Shown here: one piece after another, positions 19,840-28,426 of the stretch
How the letters are laid out: each line of letters begins with the position of its first letter
How positions within the stretch are numbered: position 1 is the stretch's first letter
Source: Paenibacillus algorifonticola
GTDB lineage: Bacteria; Bacillota; Bacilli; Paenibacillales; Paenibacillaceae
DNA: 64,000 bases
Reading direction: 5' to 3'
Assembly (NCBI RefSeq): GCF_000971975.1
Contig: NZ_LAQO01000018.1
Location: forward strand, 62,001 to 126,000
The notes under the pieces: model-generated
Seen by the model: only the letters and a program-made list of their open reading frames with translations
Database searches by the model: none
Told to the model about the DNA's origin: nothing
Made by a program: the position numbers and the translations under genes

Positions 19840-19880
19840 CAGTTATGTGCCATTTTTGCTGTAATTGCAGGGCATTGTCA
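19840..19880 (-). promoter_or_regulatory. Possible AraC-type operator upstream of the third transporter operon
   Basis: Two related elements, GCCATTTTTG (from 19849) and GGGCATTGTC (from 19870), have their CATT cores 22 bp apart. They resemble the operator at 9545-9580. A -35-like TAACTG lies next to the proximal copy, but no convincing -10 follows at 17 bp. The similarity is partial, so this is tentative; the regulator would be the AraC protein at 13889-16156. Confidence 0.35.
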
Positions 19881-19928
19881 TTAGTTGAGGTCGCTGTCTT
19901 TGGATGCTTTTTCGTGTTTTTGCCCATG

Positions 19929-19957
19929 AAAAAAGGGCCCGCAGTATGCAGACCCTT
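19929..19957 (-). terminator. Terminator after the PL9 pectate lyase relic
   Basis: An imperfect stem (AAGGGTCTGC with GCGGGCCCTT) followed by a T run on the minus strand, about 18 bp after the lyase stop codon. Confidence 0.7.
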
Positions 19958-19974
19958 CATTTCATATCAGATTG

Positions 19975-21238
19975 CTATTTGTCAGCAAGATAGCCTAAAT
20001 CGTATTTATAAAGAGCACTGGAAGTTACAGGAAGCATAAATGTAACATCCGGTAAGCTGCCGTCTGGTTTTCTAGCAGCAGATAATTGGGTCGTATCCAG
20101 GCTTACAAAGTCATCGGAAGTGATCGTAAGACCATCATCTATGGTCCAAGAATTATTGGTTACATTTTCCGGCAAGTTATTATCATTTTTTATAGTTGTT
20201 CCCATATAAGCAATGTTATTATGCAGCACTTCTCTGTAGCCAGGAATGTTGTTTATATCCGTTGGACTAACACGCTCAAGCATATAGAAATTAGCAAACC
20301 ATTATTATAAGCCGTGTTATTAGTCCAGTTAGCGGACTGCCCTGGCATATGATTAGCATAAAATCCATTCGCTCCATTATTAACAGCTAAAGAATATCTA
20401 ACGGTATGAACGGGCAATGGATCTGGAATTCCGGTTGTTCTATAAGCATATCCGCCGACTTTAAACCCATTTTGGTCGCCTATCCCATCCTGATTGCCCC
20501 TGTTATTAAACGCCCAACAATGATCATAAATCACTGGTCCATTTGAGCTGATACTGTCGAATCCATCGTCACTGTTATTCCATGCACGGGATTTAATGAA
20601 CGAAACAGCCCCTCCATGAGCACCCAAACCATCTGTATTTTTAGCGGATACCTCAGTTGGTCCAATGTTATGTAAGCATCAGAATTAAGAACAGTTCCTG
20701 TTCCACGTCCAGTAAAGTAAAAACCAATTGCCTCAATATCATGAGCAGCCACATTCACAATATCGGCTTGACCCCTGATTCTAAAAGCTTCAGATTGCGC
20801 TTGATCACCTACTTCAATCCCTGTCACATCAAATCCTTTGAAAGTGACTCCCGTTACTTGATCTTCAACAAAAAAAGCAGCCACACGCAAATTAGTTGGC
20901 ACATTTTTGAATTCAAATACTGGCCTTTCTCCAGCATAAGCCTTGTAAGTAATCCCACTCTTCGTAATATCATTTACATAATTATAAATGCTATCGATTT
21001 TTGCAATATCAAAATCGTTATAAACTCCTCCTCGAATATATACGGTATCCCCAGAGGCAGCCGCTGATTGTGCTTTCATCAAACTTTTAAATGGTTTACT
21101 TTTAGTTCCTGCATTGCTATCACTGCCAGTTGGTGAAACATAATAACTTGTTGTACTTGTCGCTGCATTAACAGAAATTGTCATAAACAATGCTGCACAC
21201 ATAAAACCGATCACAAACAAACTACCCATTTTTTTCAC
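19975..21238 (-). pseudogene. PL9-type pectate lyase, two frameshifts
   Basis: The remnant of a secreted right-handed beta-helix lyase of about 420 residues. A signal peptide ends near VNAATS, followed by the PL9 opening SYYVSPTGSDSNAGT, the helix core SRAWNNSDDGFDSIS and NGFKVGGY, and NNGANGFYANH. The reading frame is lost twice. Near 20671 one base is missing (restoring it gives DAYHNIGPTEVSAKNTDGLG), and near 20297 one T is missing (restoring it gives AYNNGFANFYMLERV). Both losses are in short base runs, so assembly error should be considered. Everything else, including the GTG start with GAGGAG upstream and the terminator, is intact. It would degrade pectin outside the cell, fitting the neighbouring oligosaccharide transporter. 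Confidence 0.85.
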
Positions 21239-21599
21239 AAAAAACTTCTCCTCACATCAATCATTTATTGGATTACAAATTATTAAATCGTGATTTTCCA
21301 CAATTTTTATATTAGGAAATTTAACCTAATTTGTTTAATTAAAACCAATTGATGCAAAAGGAAAAGAGCTGATATAAATGGTCGAGTCGGATAGTTATAG
21401 TTGTTCAGTAAAATAGTTCCCCTCCTATTGCCCGATAAAACAACCTCACAACCGATTTGGGAGAAGCATATCCAGAAGCATATCCAGCAATATGAGGCCA
21501 ATTCCCGAGTCAAAGCGATTTAAAATAATTTGTTGATGAACTTCTTCGATAACTTCAAAAAATTGGAGCAAAATAAGGTCTTTCTGAGAGGATAGCCAT
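21239..21599. other. A/T-rich gene-free region
   Basis: The part next to 21238 is the leader and promoter region of the lyase gene. The rest is A/T-rich without a convincing gene; a 68-codon open frame at 21307-21513 has no ribosome binding site and no recognisable domain. Confidence 0.4.
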
Positions 21600-21705
21600 T
21601 TAAAAATCTGTTAAACCTACAATTTTGCTTAAACGATCAATCTCCTCACTTGGATAACCGCTGCCATCCTCTCGTTCATGATGCTGAAGTGGATCGGCTA
21701 CACTT
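21600..21705 (-). pseudogene. Short HD-GYP domain relic
   Basis: A minus-strand frame ending at TAA (21600-21602) reads ADPLQHHEREDGSGYP, then SEEIDRLSKIVGLTDF. The HHERxDGSGYP block is the diagnostic motif of HD-GYP c-di-GMP phosphodiesterases. Only about 30 codons remain, with no start and no upstream HD part. It is a fragment left by decay or rearrangement. Confidence 0.6.
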
Positions 21706-21771
21706 AGTTGGACAATAAAAATGAGGGCTTGTAGAATAAACCTATCATGCTAAGGAGCGGATCTCAGGAAC

Positions 21772-22623
21772 TTAATTATACCGCCGCTGCCGCATCGCCT
21801 CATACAGCAGCACTGTCGCCGCCATCGCCACATTCAGTGATTCTGCCCGCCCGTGCATCGGAATAATAACCGTCTCATCCGCTGCCGCAAGCGAGCTTGC
21901 CGAGAGCCCTTCCGACTCATTGCCGAGCAGCAGCCAAGTCGGCGCTGTCCAATCATACGAATAACAAGTATGCGAGGCTTCAAGGCTTGTCCCTACCAGT
22001 GCAAAGCCGCGATCCTGCGCTGCAGGCAGCAGTTCCGTCAAGTCCGCCTCTATAATCGGCAAATGGAACAAAGAGCCCATCGTGGAGCGCACCGTCTTCG
22101 GATTGTACAGATCAGCACAGCCTCTGCCGAGCACAACGCCATTCGCGCCAACCGCATCCGCACTGCGAATAATCGTCCCCACATTGCCGGGGTCTCTTAC
22201 TCCATCCAGCACGACGACAAGTCCACCTGCTGAAAATATTGCATCGTCCGCCGCTTCCAGCTTGCTCACGACAGCAAAAACCGGCGGCGGCGTATCCGTC
22301 CCCGAGCATTTTGCCATAACCGACCGCGCCGCTTGAATCCATTCGACGCTCGCGCTCACTTCCGCGTTCTCGGCAGCACTGCCCACATATCTGCTTCCGC
22401 GGCTAGTCTGCTCCGCCAGCTCGCGCAGCTCCTCCGGCAATCCGCGCTCCGCATCGTACAGGACCGCTTCAACTGCCGCTCCTGCGGCGAAAGCTCCCTG
22501 CACTAAATGAACGCCTTCAATAATAAACTTGCCGAGGCGATCGCGGTATTTTTTGTCCAGCAGGGAGGCCCACTGCTTGACGCGGTCATTTTGAATCGAG
22601 GTTAAAAGGCTATGATTGTTCAT
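21772..22623 (-). CDS. TrmH/SpoU-family RNA methyltransferase
   Basis: A 283-residue SPOUT RNA 2'-O-methyltransferase. The N-terminal substrate-binding region (KKYRDRLGKFIIEGVHLV) is followed by the knotted catalytic domain with the three SpoU motifs: DGVRDPGNVGTIIRSADA, LLLGNESEGL and IPMHGRAESLNVAMAA. It methylates a ribose in rRNA or tRNA using S-adenosylmethionine; the target cannot be told from sequence. It resembles B. subtilis YsgA. It lies 9 bp downstream of the KtrA-type gene, so the two are probably co-transcribed. Confidence 0.92.
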   Translation of the reverse strand: MNNHSLLTSIQNDRVKQWASLLDKKYRDRLGKFIIEGVHLVQGAFAAGAAVEAVLYDAERGLPEELRELAEQTSRGSRYVGSAAENAEVSASVEWIQAARSVMAKCSGTDTPPPVFAVVSKLEAADDAIFSAGGLVVVLDGVRDPGNVGTIIRSADAVGANGVVLGRGCADLYNPKTVRSTMGSLFHLPIIEADLTELLPAAQDRGFALVGTSLEASHTCYSYDWTAPTWLLLGNESEGLSASSLAAADETVIIPMHGRAESLNVAMAATVLLYEAMRQRRYN

Positions 22624-22632
22624 CTCTATTAC

Positions 22633-23298
22633 TCAACCTTCCGAATAAGCAATTTCCAAATTGGATAAGTCTGAATTTTTTCCTACAATAACTAAAATGT
22701 CGATATCGCGAATGAGATCATCCGCGTAAGGCGCAATATTCATATTAGACCCCGTCTTGATCGCCATGACGTTGCATTTGAACTTCGCGCGAATGTCGAG
22801 CTGCTTCAAGCTTTTGCCGATCATCGCCTCAGGCGCTTTTATCTCAATGATGCTGTAATCCTCGGAAATCTCGATGTAGTCCAAAATATTAGGCGAGATC
22901 AGATGATGCGCGACGCGCAGCCCCATATCCCGCTCGGGATATACAACCTTGTCGGCGCCAATTCGGCTGAGCACCTTGCCGTGCAGCTCATTTTGCGCCT
23001 TGACGATAATGAGGCCGACGCCCATATCCTTCAAGATCAGCGTCGTCAAAATACTCGACTGAATATCCTGGCCAATCGCCACGACCACAACGTCAAAATT
23101 GCGAATGCCTAGCGCCCGCAGCGCTTCCTCATCGGTTGAATCGGCAACAACGGCATGTGTCACATGGTTAACCGCATCCTGTACACGATCCTCACTCGTA
23201 TCAATCGCCAGCACCTCAAAGCCCATGTCCGTGAGCGATGAAGCAACGCTAAGACCGAAACGGCCAATGCCGATAACGGCGTATTGTTTTTTTGGCAA
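22633..23298 (-). CDS. Ktr potassium uptake regulatory subunit (KtrA/KtrC)
   Basis: A 221-residue RCK protein that gates a KtrB/KtrD potassium channel. The N-terminal Rossmann fold has YAVIGIGRFG and the acidic nucleotide-binding residue in EVLAIDTS; the C-terminal RCK-C domain starts near residue 135. TTG at 23298 is chosen because GGGAGAGG lies upstream and the resulting length equals the family's 221-222 residues; a reading from 23328 adds a poorly conserved tail. No channel gene is adjacent, as with B. subtilis KtrC. Confidence 0.9.
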   Translation of the reverse strand: MPKKQYAVIGIGRFGLSVASSLTDMGFEVLAIDTSEDRVQDAVNHVTHAVVADSTDEEALRALGIRNFDVVVVAIGQDIQSSILTTLILKDMGVGLIIVKAQNELHGKVLSRIGADKVVYPERDMGLRVAHHLISPNILDYIEISEDYSIIEIKAPEAMIGKSLKQLDIRAKFKCNVMAIKTGSNMNIAPYADDLIRDIDILVIVGKNSDLSNLEIAYSEG

Positions 23299-23494
23299 GC
23301 AGTACCTCTCCCTTCCCCTATGTAACAAAAATCAGCTATCTGCCATTATAACATACGAGCTCATGCAGAATGAAAAAACACCGCCGCGGACATATTAATC
23401 AGGCACGCCAATTAGCAGGTTTTTAGCGGCCTCGCTTACCATGCGAAGGACCACTGCGGTTGCGCGTAATAACGACGACTTGGAGGGAATCCGG

Positions 23495-23725
23495 TTGGAT
23501 AATCTGGATTTGCGTCAAGCCATTATAAGGCGGGTTCAAGATAAGCCGCTTAATGAATTAACCGAAGTGATTGAAAGCTCGATCGGCAATGACGAGCGTG
23601 CGCTTCCCGGCCTTGGCGTATTGTTCGAAATGATTTGGAAGCAAATCGACGAGCAAGAGCAAGCCCGGCTGGTAACTGCGCTGCATACGCAGCTGTCACG
23701 GTTCGCCCAACCTGCCACGAGTTAA
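23495..23725 (+). CDS. sspI: Small acid-soluble spore protein I
   Basis: A 76-residue SASP of the SspI family, with the conserved blocks NLDLRQAII and LPGLGVLFEMIWKQ. TTG at 23495 is the start: GGAGGG lies seven bases upstream and the N-terminus MDNLDLRQA then matches the family. It is a minor spore-core protein made in the forespore; a forespore promoter could not be identified with confidence. It ends 6 bp from the convergent phnM stop. Confidence 0.9.
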   Translation: MDNLDLRQAIIRRVQDKPLNELTEVIESSIGNDERALPGLGVLFEMIWKQIDEQEQARLVTALHTQLSRFAQPATS

Positions 23726-23731
23726 AATGCT

Positions 23732-24985
23732 TTAACGGGTCAACGCGGTATATACCGTTTTGCCGCCAACGATTGTCCGTTTGACCCATGGATGGCCTTC
23801 ATAACGATCGACAATGACAAGGTCTGCCGCTTTGCCCCGTTCCAGCGAACCGACTTCACTTGCTATACCCAGCGCTTCGGCTGGAGCAAGCGTAGCCGTT
23901 CGAACTGCGGCTGGCAAAGCGGTTATTCCTTCATCAACTAGCCTGAAAATCGCGTTCAGCAAAGCTGAAGGATGATAATCCGAGCAAATGATGTCTGCCG
24001 CTCCCGCAGCAATTGCCTCAGCCGCCGATAAGTTTTTATCATGCGAGCCGCCACGCACAATATTAGGGGCACCTACACATACATGCAAGCCCTGCTGAAC
24101 CGCATATAAAGCCGTTTCCAGCGTAATCGGAAATTCCGAGACACTGGCCCCGCACCCCTTCAACTGATCTACCCGCTGCCTCGAATCATCGTCATGCGAA
24201 GCAACTGAAATGCCGCGCTGCACGGCCAGCTTGCCAAGCTCCTCTAAGCCGGTCCAGTCAATTTGGCGCCTATTTTCCATCAGCTCTGCCACGATGGTGC
24301 GTACCTCATCGATGCTGACCGATTGATTTTTCATCACATAACGCTCGAAGGAACCTGGTTCCCTGTACTGCCCTTGGCCTGGCGAATGATCCATGAAGGA
24401 CAAATAATCAATGGCCCCTTCATCCACATATCGCTTCACAATGGGCAAGCCCGGCAAATACGATATTTCATATCTTAAATGAATGCGATTGCGCACGACA
24501 GAGCGCTGCTCGCGGTAGCTGCGAATGAGCTCCACCATTTGCGTCAGCAAATGCTCGCCCCTCAGACTCAGTCCAACACCCAGCGATAAAGAATGATACA
24601 TCGTCGTTATGCCATGGAGCGGAAGCTTGCGTTCGAACTCCAGCAATGACATATCCAGCGGAAACAGCGTATTTGGACGAGGCTGTACTTCTTTTTCGAT
24701 TGCATCGCAATGAACATCAATGAGCCCAGGCAATACATAACAGCCATCCGCCTCAATGATTTCAAGCCCAAGGGAGCGATAACCCTCCACCTTTACGCCG
24801 CCGTCACTAACTGCCCGTCCATCATTTAGACCTCCATGCGCCAGCCAGCTTTGGATCTGCTCTGGGCCAATCAACACTTCCGCAATGATGCCTGCTTTTA
24901 TAATAACAGCGCCCTCCGCTACCATTTCCGGCAGCACAAGCATCCCTTTTACCATTACAATCGATTGCAGCATCTCTGACTTCAT
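23732..24985 (-). CDS. phnM: PhnM-like phosphonate metabolism hydrolase
   Basis: A 417-residue amidohydrolase of the PhnM group (alpha-D-ribose 1-methylphosphonate 5-triphosphate diphosphatase). Key blocks are LPGLIDVHCDAIEKE with metal ligands, HGITTMYHSLSLG, SVASHDDDS and ICSDYHPSALL. ATG at 24985 has AGAGGGG eight bases upstream. In most genomes PhnM is encoded with the C-P lyase genes phnGHIJKL, and none is present in this window. Either the rest lies elsewhere or the protein serves another diphosphatase role. Confidence 0.85.
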   Translation of the reverse strand: MKSEMLQSIVMVKGMLVLPEMVAEGAVIIKAGIIAEVLIGPEQIQSWLAHGGLNDGRAVSDGGVKVEGYRSLGLEIIEADGCYVLPGLIDVHCDAIEKEVQPRPNTLFPLDMSLLEFERKLPLHGITTMYHSLSLGVGLSLRGEHLLTQMVELIRSYREQRSVVRNRIHLRYEISYLPGLPIVKRYVDEGAIDYLSFMDHSPGQGQYREPGSFERYVMKNQSVSIDEVRTIVAELMENRRQIDWTGLEELGKLAVQRGISVASHDDDSRQRVDQLKGCGASVSEFPITLETALYAVQQGLHVCVGAPNIVRGGSHDKNLSAAEAIAAGAADIICSDYHPSALLNAIFRLVDEGITALPAAVRTATLAPAEALGIASEVGSLERGKAADLVIVDRYEGHPWVKRTIVGGKTVYTALTR

Positions 24986-25130
24986 CGAACACACCCCTCT
25001 ATAGTTTTGCCAAAAATATAAAGTGATTATGTAAAAGCTACTAAGCTGTTGGACTCGCTTTATTTGATCTTAACATACCATTTTTGCAGGCAGGAACAAA
25101 GGGGTTCCAATACTCAATTAGCAGGTGAAA

Positions 25131-25168
25131 AATAAAAAAATCCCCTTGTCCCATGAGGACAAGAGGAC
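25131..25168 (-). terminator. Terminator after the M24 peptidase gene
   Basis: A ten-pair stem (CCTCTTGTCC with GGACAAGGGG, one G-U pair), then seven T on the minus strand, about 90 bp after the stop codon. Confidence 0.85.
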
Positions 25169-25255
25169 CTTACACCTGCGTAAACCCGTTCATATTCCTG
25201 CACTATTGCCGCTCTTTTGCCGCTCAATTTCTGCCTTATACCGCTCAGCCGCAGG

Positions 25256-26359
25256 CTATAGGCGCTGCAGCTCCTTGGGAAAGCTCGTCAGCACCTGCGG
25301 CTTGCCATCCTCTCCGATATAAATATCGTCTTCGATGCGTACGCCGCCAAGCTCTGGCACATAAATGCCCGGCTCTACGGTGAACAGCAGCCCCGTTTCA
25401 ATTAACGCCTCATTGTGGCCATGAACGGAGGGCAGCTCGTGAATATCAATGCCGAAGCCGTGACCGACACGGTGGTTGAAAAACTCACCATAGCCTTGCG
25501 CCTCAATCGTTTCACGGGCAGCCCGATCCACTACAGCAAGCGGCTTCCCCGCTTCTGCGGCCGCAATCGCCTGACGATTCGCAGCAAGCACCGTATTGTA
25601 GATGCGCTCCTGTTCAGTCGTTCCTTGTCCAATCAGAAACGTGCGCGTAATATCTGAGCAATAACCATCCTTGTACACACCCATATCAATGAGCAGAAAA
25701 TCATTTTCCTGCAGCCGGTATTCGCCGGACTTGCCATGCGGCAGCCCAGAGCGCGCTCCGCCCAGCACACTCGTCTCAAATGCCGGCTTATCGCCGCCGA
25801 GGACACGCAGTCGATATTCAATCTCCGCATTCAGCTCAAGCTCCGATACGCCGACCTTCGCCTTGCTTGCCGCTTCCTGCAGCACCTTCTCCGCAATGAC
25901 CACTGCGGCATGTACCCGCTGAATTTCCTCAGGCGACTTGCGAAGGCGCAAAACCATAAGCAGCGGCTCCACATCCCGAAATGCTGCCTTAGGAAACACC
26001 CCAGCCAGCTGCTCATAGGTTGCCACATTCAAATGCCGCTTTTCTATGCCAATGGCTGCGGCGCTTTTGTCAGCTTCTTTGCCAAGCAGCTCGTAGGGAT
26101 TGTCGGTATCCGAAATCGCAACCAGCTTCGATACCATCGCCGCCCCGCTTGCGCTCTCCTGATCCAAAGCCGGGACAAACAGCGTATACGTCGACTCCTT
26201 CGGGTTAATGAGCAGTCCCATAAAACGCTCATGCGGGTCGCAATGAAAGCCCGTCAAATAAAAAACACTGCCCGGCGACGTAACGAGCGCAGCCTCCATT
26301 CCAGCAGCCGAAAGCTCGGCGAGCAGGCTTGATTTTCTAAGCTCATAAGGGTTATACAT
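25256..26359 (-). CDS. M24-family Xaa-Pro aminopeptidase
   Basis: A 367-residue metallopeptidase with a creatinase-like N-terminal domain (about residues 1-125) and a pita-bread catalytic domain. The five metal ligands are visible: two Asp in DMGVYKDGYCSDITRTF, His in VGHGFGIDIHE, Glu in TVEPGIYVPE and Glu in VRIEDD. ATG at 26359 has GGAGGAG eight bases upstream; the open frame to 26416 is not conserved. It removes N-terminal residues before proline in the cytoplasm. It is transcribed alone. Confidence 0.92.
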   Translation of the reverse strand: MYNPYELRKSSLLAELSAAGMEAALVTSPGSVFYLTGFHCDPHERFMGLLINPKESTYTLFVPALDQESASGAAMVSKLVAISDTDNPYELLGKEADKSAAAIGIEKRHLNVATYEQLAGVFPKAAFRDVEPLLMVLRLRKSPEEIQRVHAAVVIAEKVLQEAASKAKVGVSELELNAEIEYRLRVLGGDKPAFETSVLGGARSGLPHGKSGEYRLQENDFLLIDMGVYKDGYCSDITRTFLIGQGTTEQERIYNTVLAANRQAIAAAEAGKPLAVVDRAARETIEAQGYGEFFNHRVGHGFGIDIHELPSVHGHNEALIETGLLFTVEPGIYVPELGGVRIEDDIYIGEDGKPQVLTSFPKELQRL

Positions 26360-26534
26360 GTTTCGCTCTCCTCCTCCATCTAATGCGCCAATTTCTAAAG
26401 CCAATAACTCTATCATACCTCAAATCAGCCTGAAACTGGAAGCAAACGATGCAAGGCAAGCCAGAGCTTTTCTCGAAAAATAGTGCGATAACCCCGAGTA
26501 GCACCTTCCCCTACTAATCCAGCTGCTTGCAGCT

Positions 26535-26582
26535 TAAAAAAACAAGGCCCGCCAACCCGCGACTTACGCGGATTAACGAGCC
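26535..26582 (-). terminator. Terminator of the LacI/ThuA/oxidoreductase operon
   Basis: A 16-pair stem with several G-U pairs (minus strand: CGCGGGTTGGCGGGCC as the right arm), followed by TTGTTTTTTT. It lies 29 bp after the last stop of the operon. Confidence 0.85.
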
Positions 26583-26610
26583 TGCTGCCAAGCCTACGCC
26601 TACTACCTGC

Positions 26611-27714
26611 CTACTTGTCCAGCGTAAATTCCGCCAAACCGAGCGGAAACAACGCTGGCTTCTCGCAGCTGCTTTGCATCACATAATGCTTGCCTTGCTC
26701 AGCCGCATCATGGAAGCCATGCATCGCTTCCAGCACATGATAAGCAAGCTCTCCGTTCGCCCGATGCTTGCGGCCAGTAAGAATCGCTTGCGCCATGTCC
26801 GCTGCCCCAATGCCTCTGCCATTTTCAGAATGGCCATAAGCGAGCGGAATGCTTGACCATTCCGAATTTCTGCCCCTGCGCAGCTTAATTTCCCCGCCGA
26901 AATTATTCGGGTTAGTGACCAGCAAGGTGCCTTGACTGCCGTATACTTCAATGAACGGCAGCGAGGAGCCTCCCTTCACATCGAAGCTTGTCAGCAAGGT
27001 CGCAATCGGCCCAGCAGCAAACTCCATAATGCCTGCAACATGCGTTGGCACTTCGACCTGGATTTTTTGCCCATGCTTCGGTTCACTCGTAATCGTTCTC
27101 TCTGGGAAGGTAATGCGGGTCGAGCCCGTTACACGGGAAATCGGCCCCAGCATCGCAATCAGCGCCGTCAAATAATAAGGTCCCATATCGAACATTGGGC
27201 CGCCGCCTTGCAGATAATAAAACTCTGGTGCCGGATGCCAGCTCTCATGTCCGCCCGACATCATAAAAGCAGTAGCGCCAATTGGCGTGCCAATCCAGCC
27301 ATCTTCAATAATTTTAATGCAGGTCTGGAGACCGCCGCCTAGGAACGTATCAGGCGCGCTGCCTACGAGCAGCCCTTTCGCCGCTGCCAGCTCCAGCACC
27401 TGCTTGCCTTCCTCGCGCGTAACCGCGAGCGGCTTCTCCACATACACATGCTTGCCAGCTTCCAGCGCCTGCAAGCACACCGGAGCATGCGCTGCTGGAA
27501 TCGTCAAATTGATGACCAGCTGCACATCCGGGTCAGCAAGCAGCTCGTCGACCGAGCAGCCGCGAATGCCATACTCCGCGCCTTTCTCCTTGGCGCGTTC
27601 CACATCCAGATCGGCGCATGCAACAATTTCCATGGAGCTGAATTTTGAACCATTTTCCAAATAAATACGGCTAATATTGCCTGTCCCAATGATCCCAACC
27701 TTGACTTTACTCAT
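26611..27714 (-). CDS. Gfo/Idh/MocA-family oxidoreductase
   Basis: A 367-residue NAD(P)-dependent dehydrogenase-like protein. The Rossmann domain has GIIGTGNISRIY; the EKPLAV motif with the catalytic-type lysine follows at about residue 95, and the C-terminal alpha/beta domain contains GGGPMFDMGPYYL. The ATG at 27714 overlaps the end of the ThuA gene by 8 bp, with GGAGG five bases upstream, so the two are coupled. Substrate unknown; the operon suggests oxidation of a sugar or polyol. Confidence 0.92.
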   Translation of the reverse strand: MSKVKVGIIGTGNISRIYLENGSKFSSMEIVACADLDVERAKEKGAEYGIRGCSVDELLADPDVQLVINLTIPAAHAPVCLQALEAGKHVYVEKPLAVTREEGKQVLELAAAKGLLVGSAPDTFLGGGLQTCIKIIEDGWIGTPIGATAFMMSGGHESWHPAPEFYYLQGGGPMFDMGPYYLTALIAMLGPISRVTGSTRITFPERTITSEPKHGQKIQVEVPTHVAGIMEFAAGPIATLLTSFDVKGGSSLPFIEVYGSQGTLLVTNPNNFGGEIKLRRGRNSEWSSIPLAYGHSENGRGIGAADMAQAILTGRKHRANGELAYHVLEAMHGFHDAAEQGKHYVMQSSCEKPALFPLGLAEFTLDK

Positions 27715-28408
27715 GTTTGCCTCCGTCTCTGCCTGCCGCAGCTGCTTTGCCTTCCGCACACCAGTTAAACCCGCGTCGCATCATTTCCTTTACAACCGGA
27801 ATATCCACAATGTTAGCCTGATGCCCAAGTGAATTATAATAGACGCGACCTACGCCCCAGCGTTTTGTCCAAGCCACCGGCATATCAACCGCTTTATTGA
27901 GTGCATGCGGGCCTTCTGCAACGGGGAATCTCGTCGTCGCCAGCACTTCAACCGCCGGATCCACATGCATATAATACTGCTCGCTGCTTACCGTAAAGTC
28001 GTCGATGCCATCGGTCAGCAGGCTGGAAGTGTTGGTCACATTGACCACATATTCCACGCCGTCATTGCCGGGATGCGACACCCACTGGCCGCCAGTCATA
28101 AACTGCCATTCCACGCTTTCACGGAAGGAATCGCACATGCCGCCGTGACAGCCTGCAAGTCCAACGCCGCTCTGCACTGCTGCGGATACATTTTTAAGCT
28201 GATCGCCCGTAATTTTCCCCATCGTCCAAACCGGAACAATCAGATCCAGCGCCTTCAGCTTCTCTCCATCCTCGAAAGCCTCCAGCGTGTCCGAAACCTC
28301 AACCTCGAACCCTTCACCAGCTAGCACCGCTTCAAAAATACCCGCTACCTCTTTCGGCTGATGTCCGTCCCAGCCGCCCCATACGATTAATGCCTTCGGT
28401 TTGCTCAT
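27707..28408 (-). CDS. ThuA-like domain protein
   Basis: A 233-residue member of the ThuA family, which has a class I glutamine amidotransferase-like fold. Typical segments are ALIVWGGWDGHQP, GLAGCHGGMCDSFR and GRVYYNSLGHQ. ThuA proteins occur with Gfo/Idh dehydrogenases in disaccharide oxidation clusters, as here, where it lies between two of them. Its exact chemistry is not established. Confidence 0.88.
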   Translation of the reverse strand: MSKPKALIVWGGWDGHQPKEVAGIFEAVLAGEGFEVEVSDTLEAFEDGEKLKALDLIVPVWTMGKITGDQLKNVSAAVQSGVGLAGCHGGMCDSFRESVEWQFMTGGQWVSHPGNDGVEYVVNVTNTSSLLTDGIDDFTVSSEQYYMHVDPAVEVLATTRFPVAEGPHALNKAVDMPVAWTKRWGVGRVYYNSLGHQANIVDIPVVKEMMRRGFNWCAEGKAAAAGRDGGKHE

Positions 28409-28426
28409 CGTCTTATAGCATCTCCT

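Noticed and set aside
21307..21513. A 68-codon minus-strand open frame
   Set aside because: No ribosome binding site, no family resemblance, A/T-rich decaying region.
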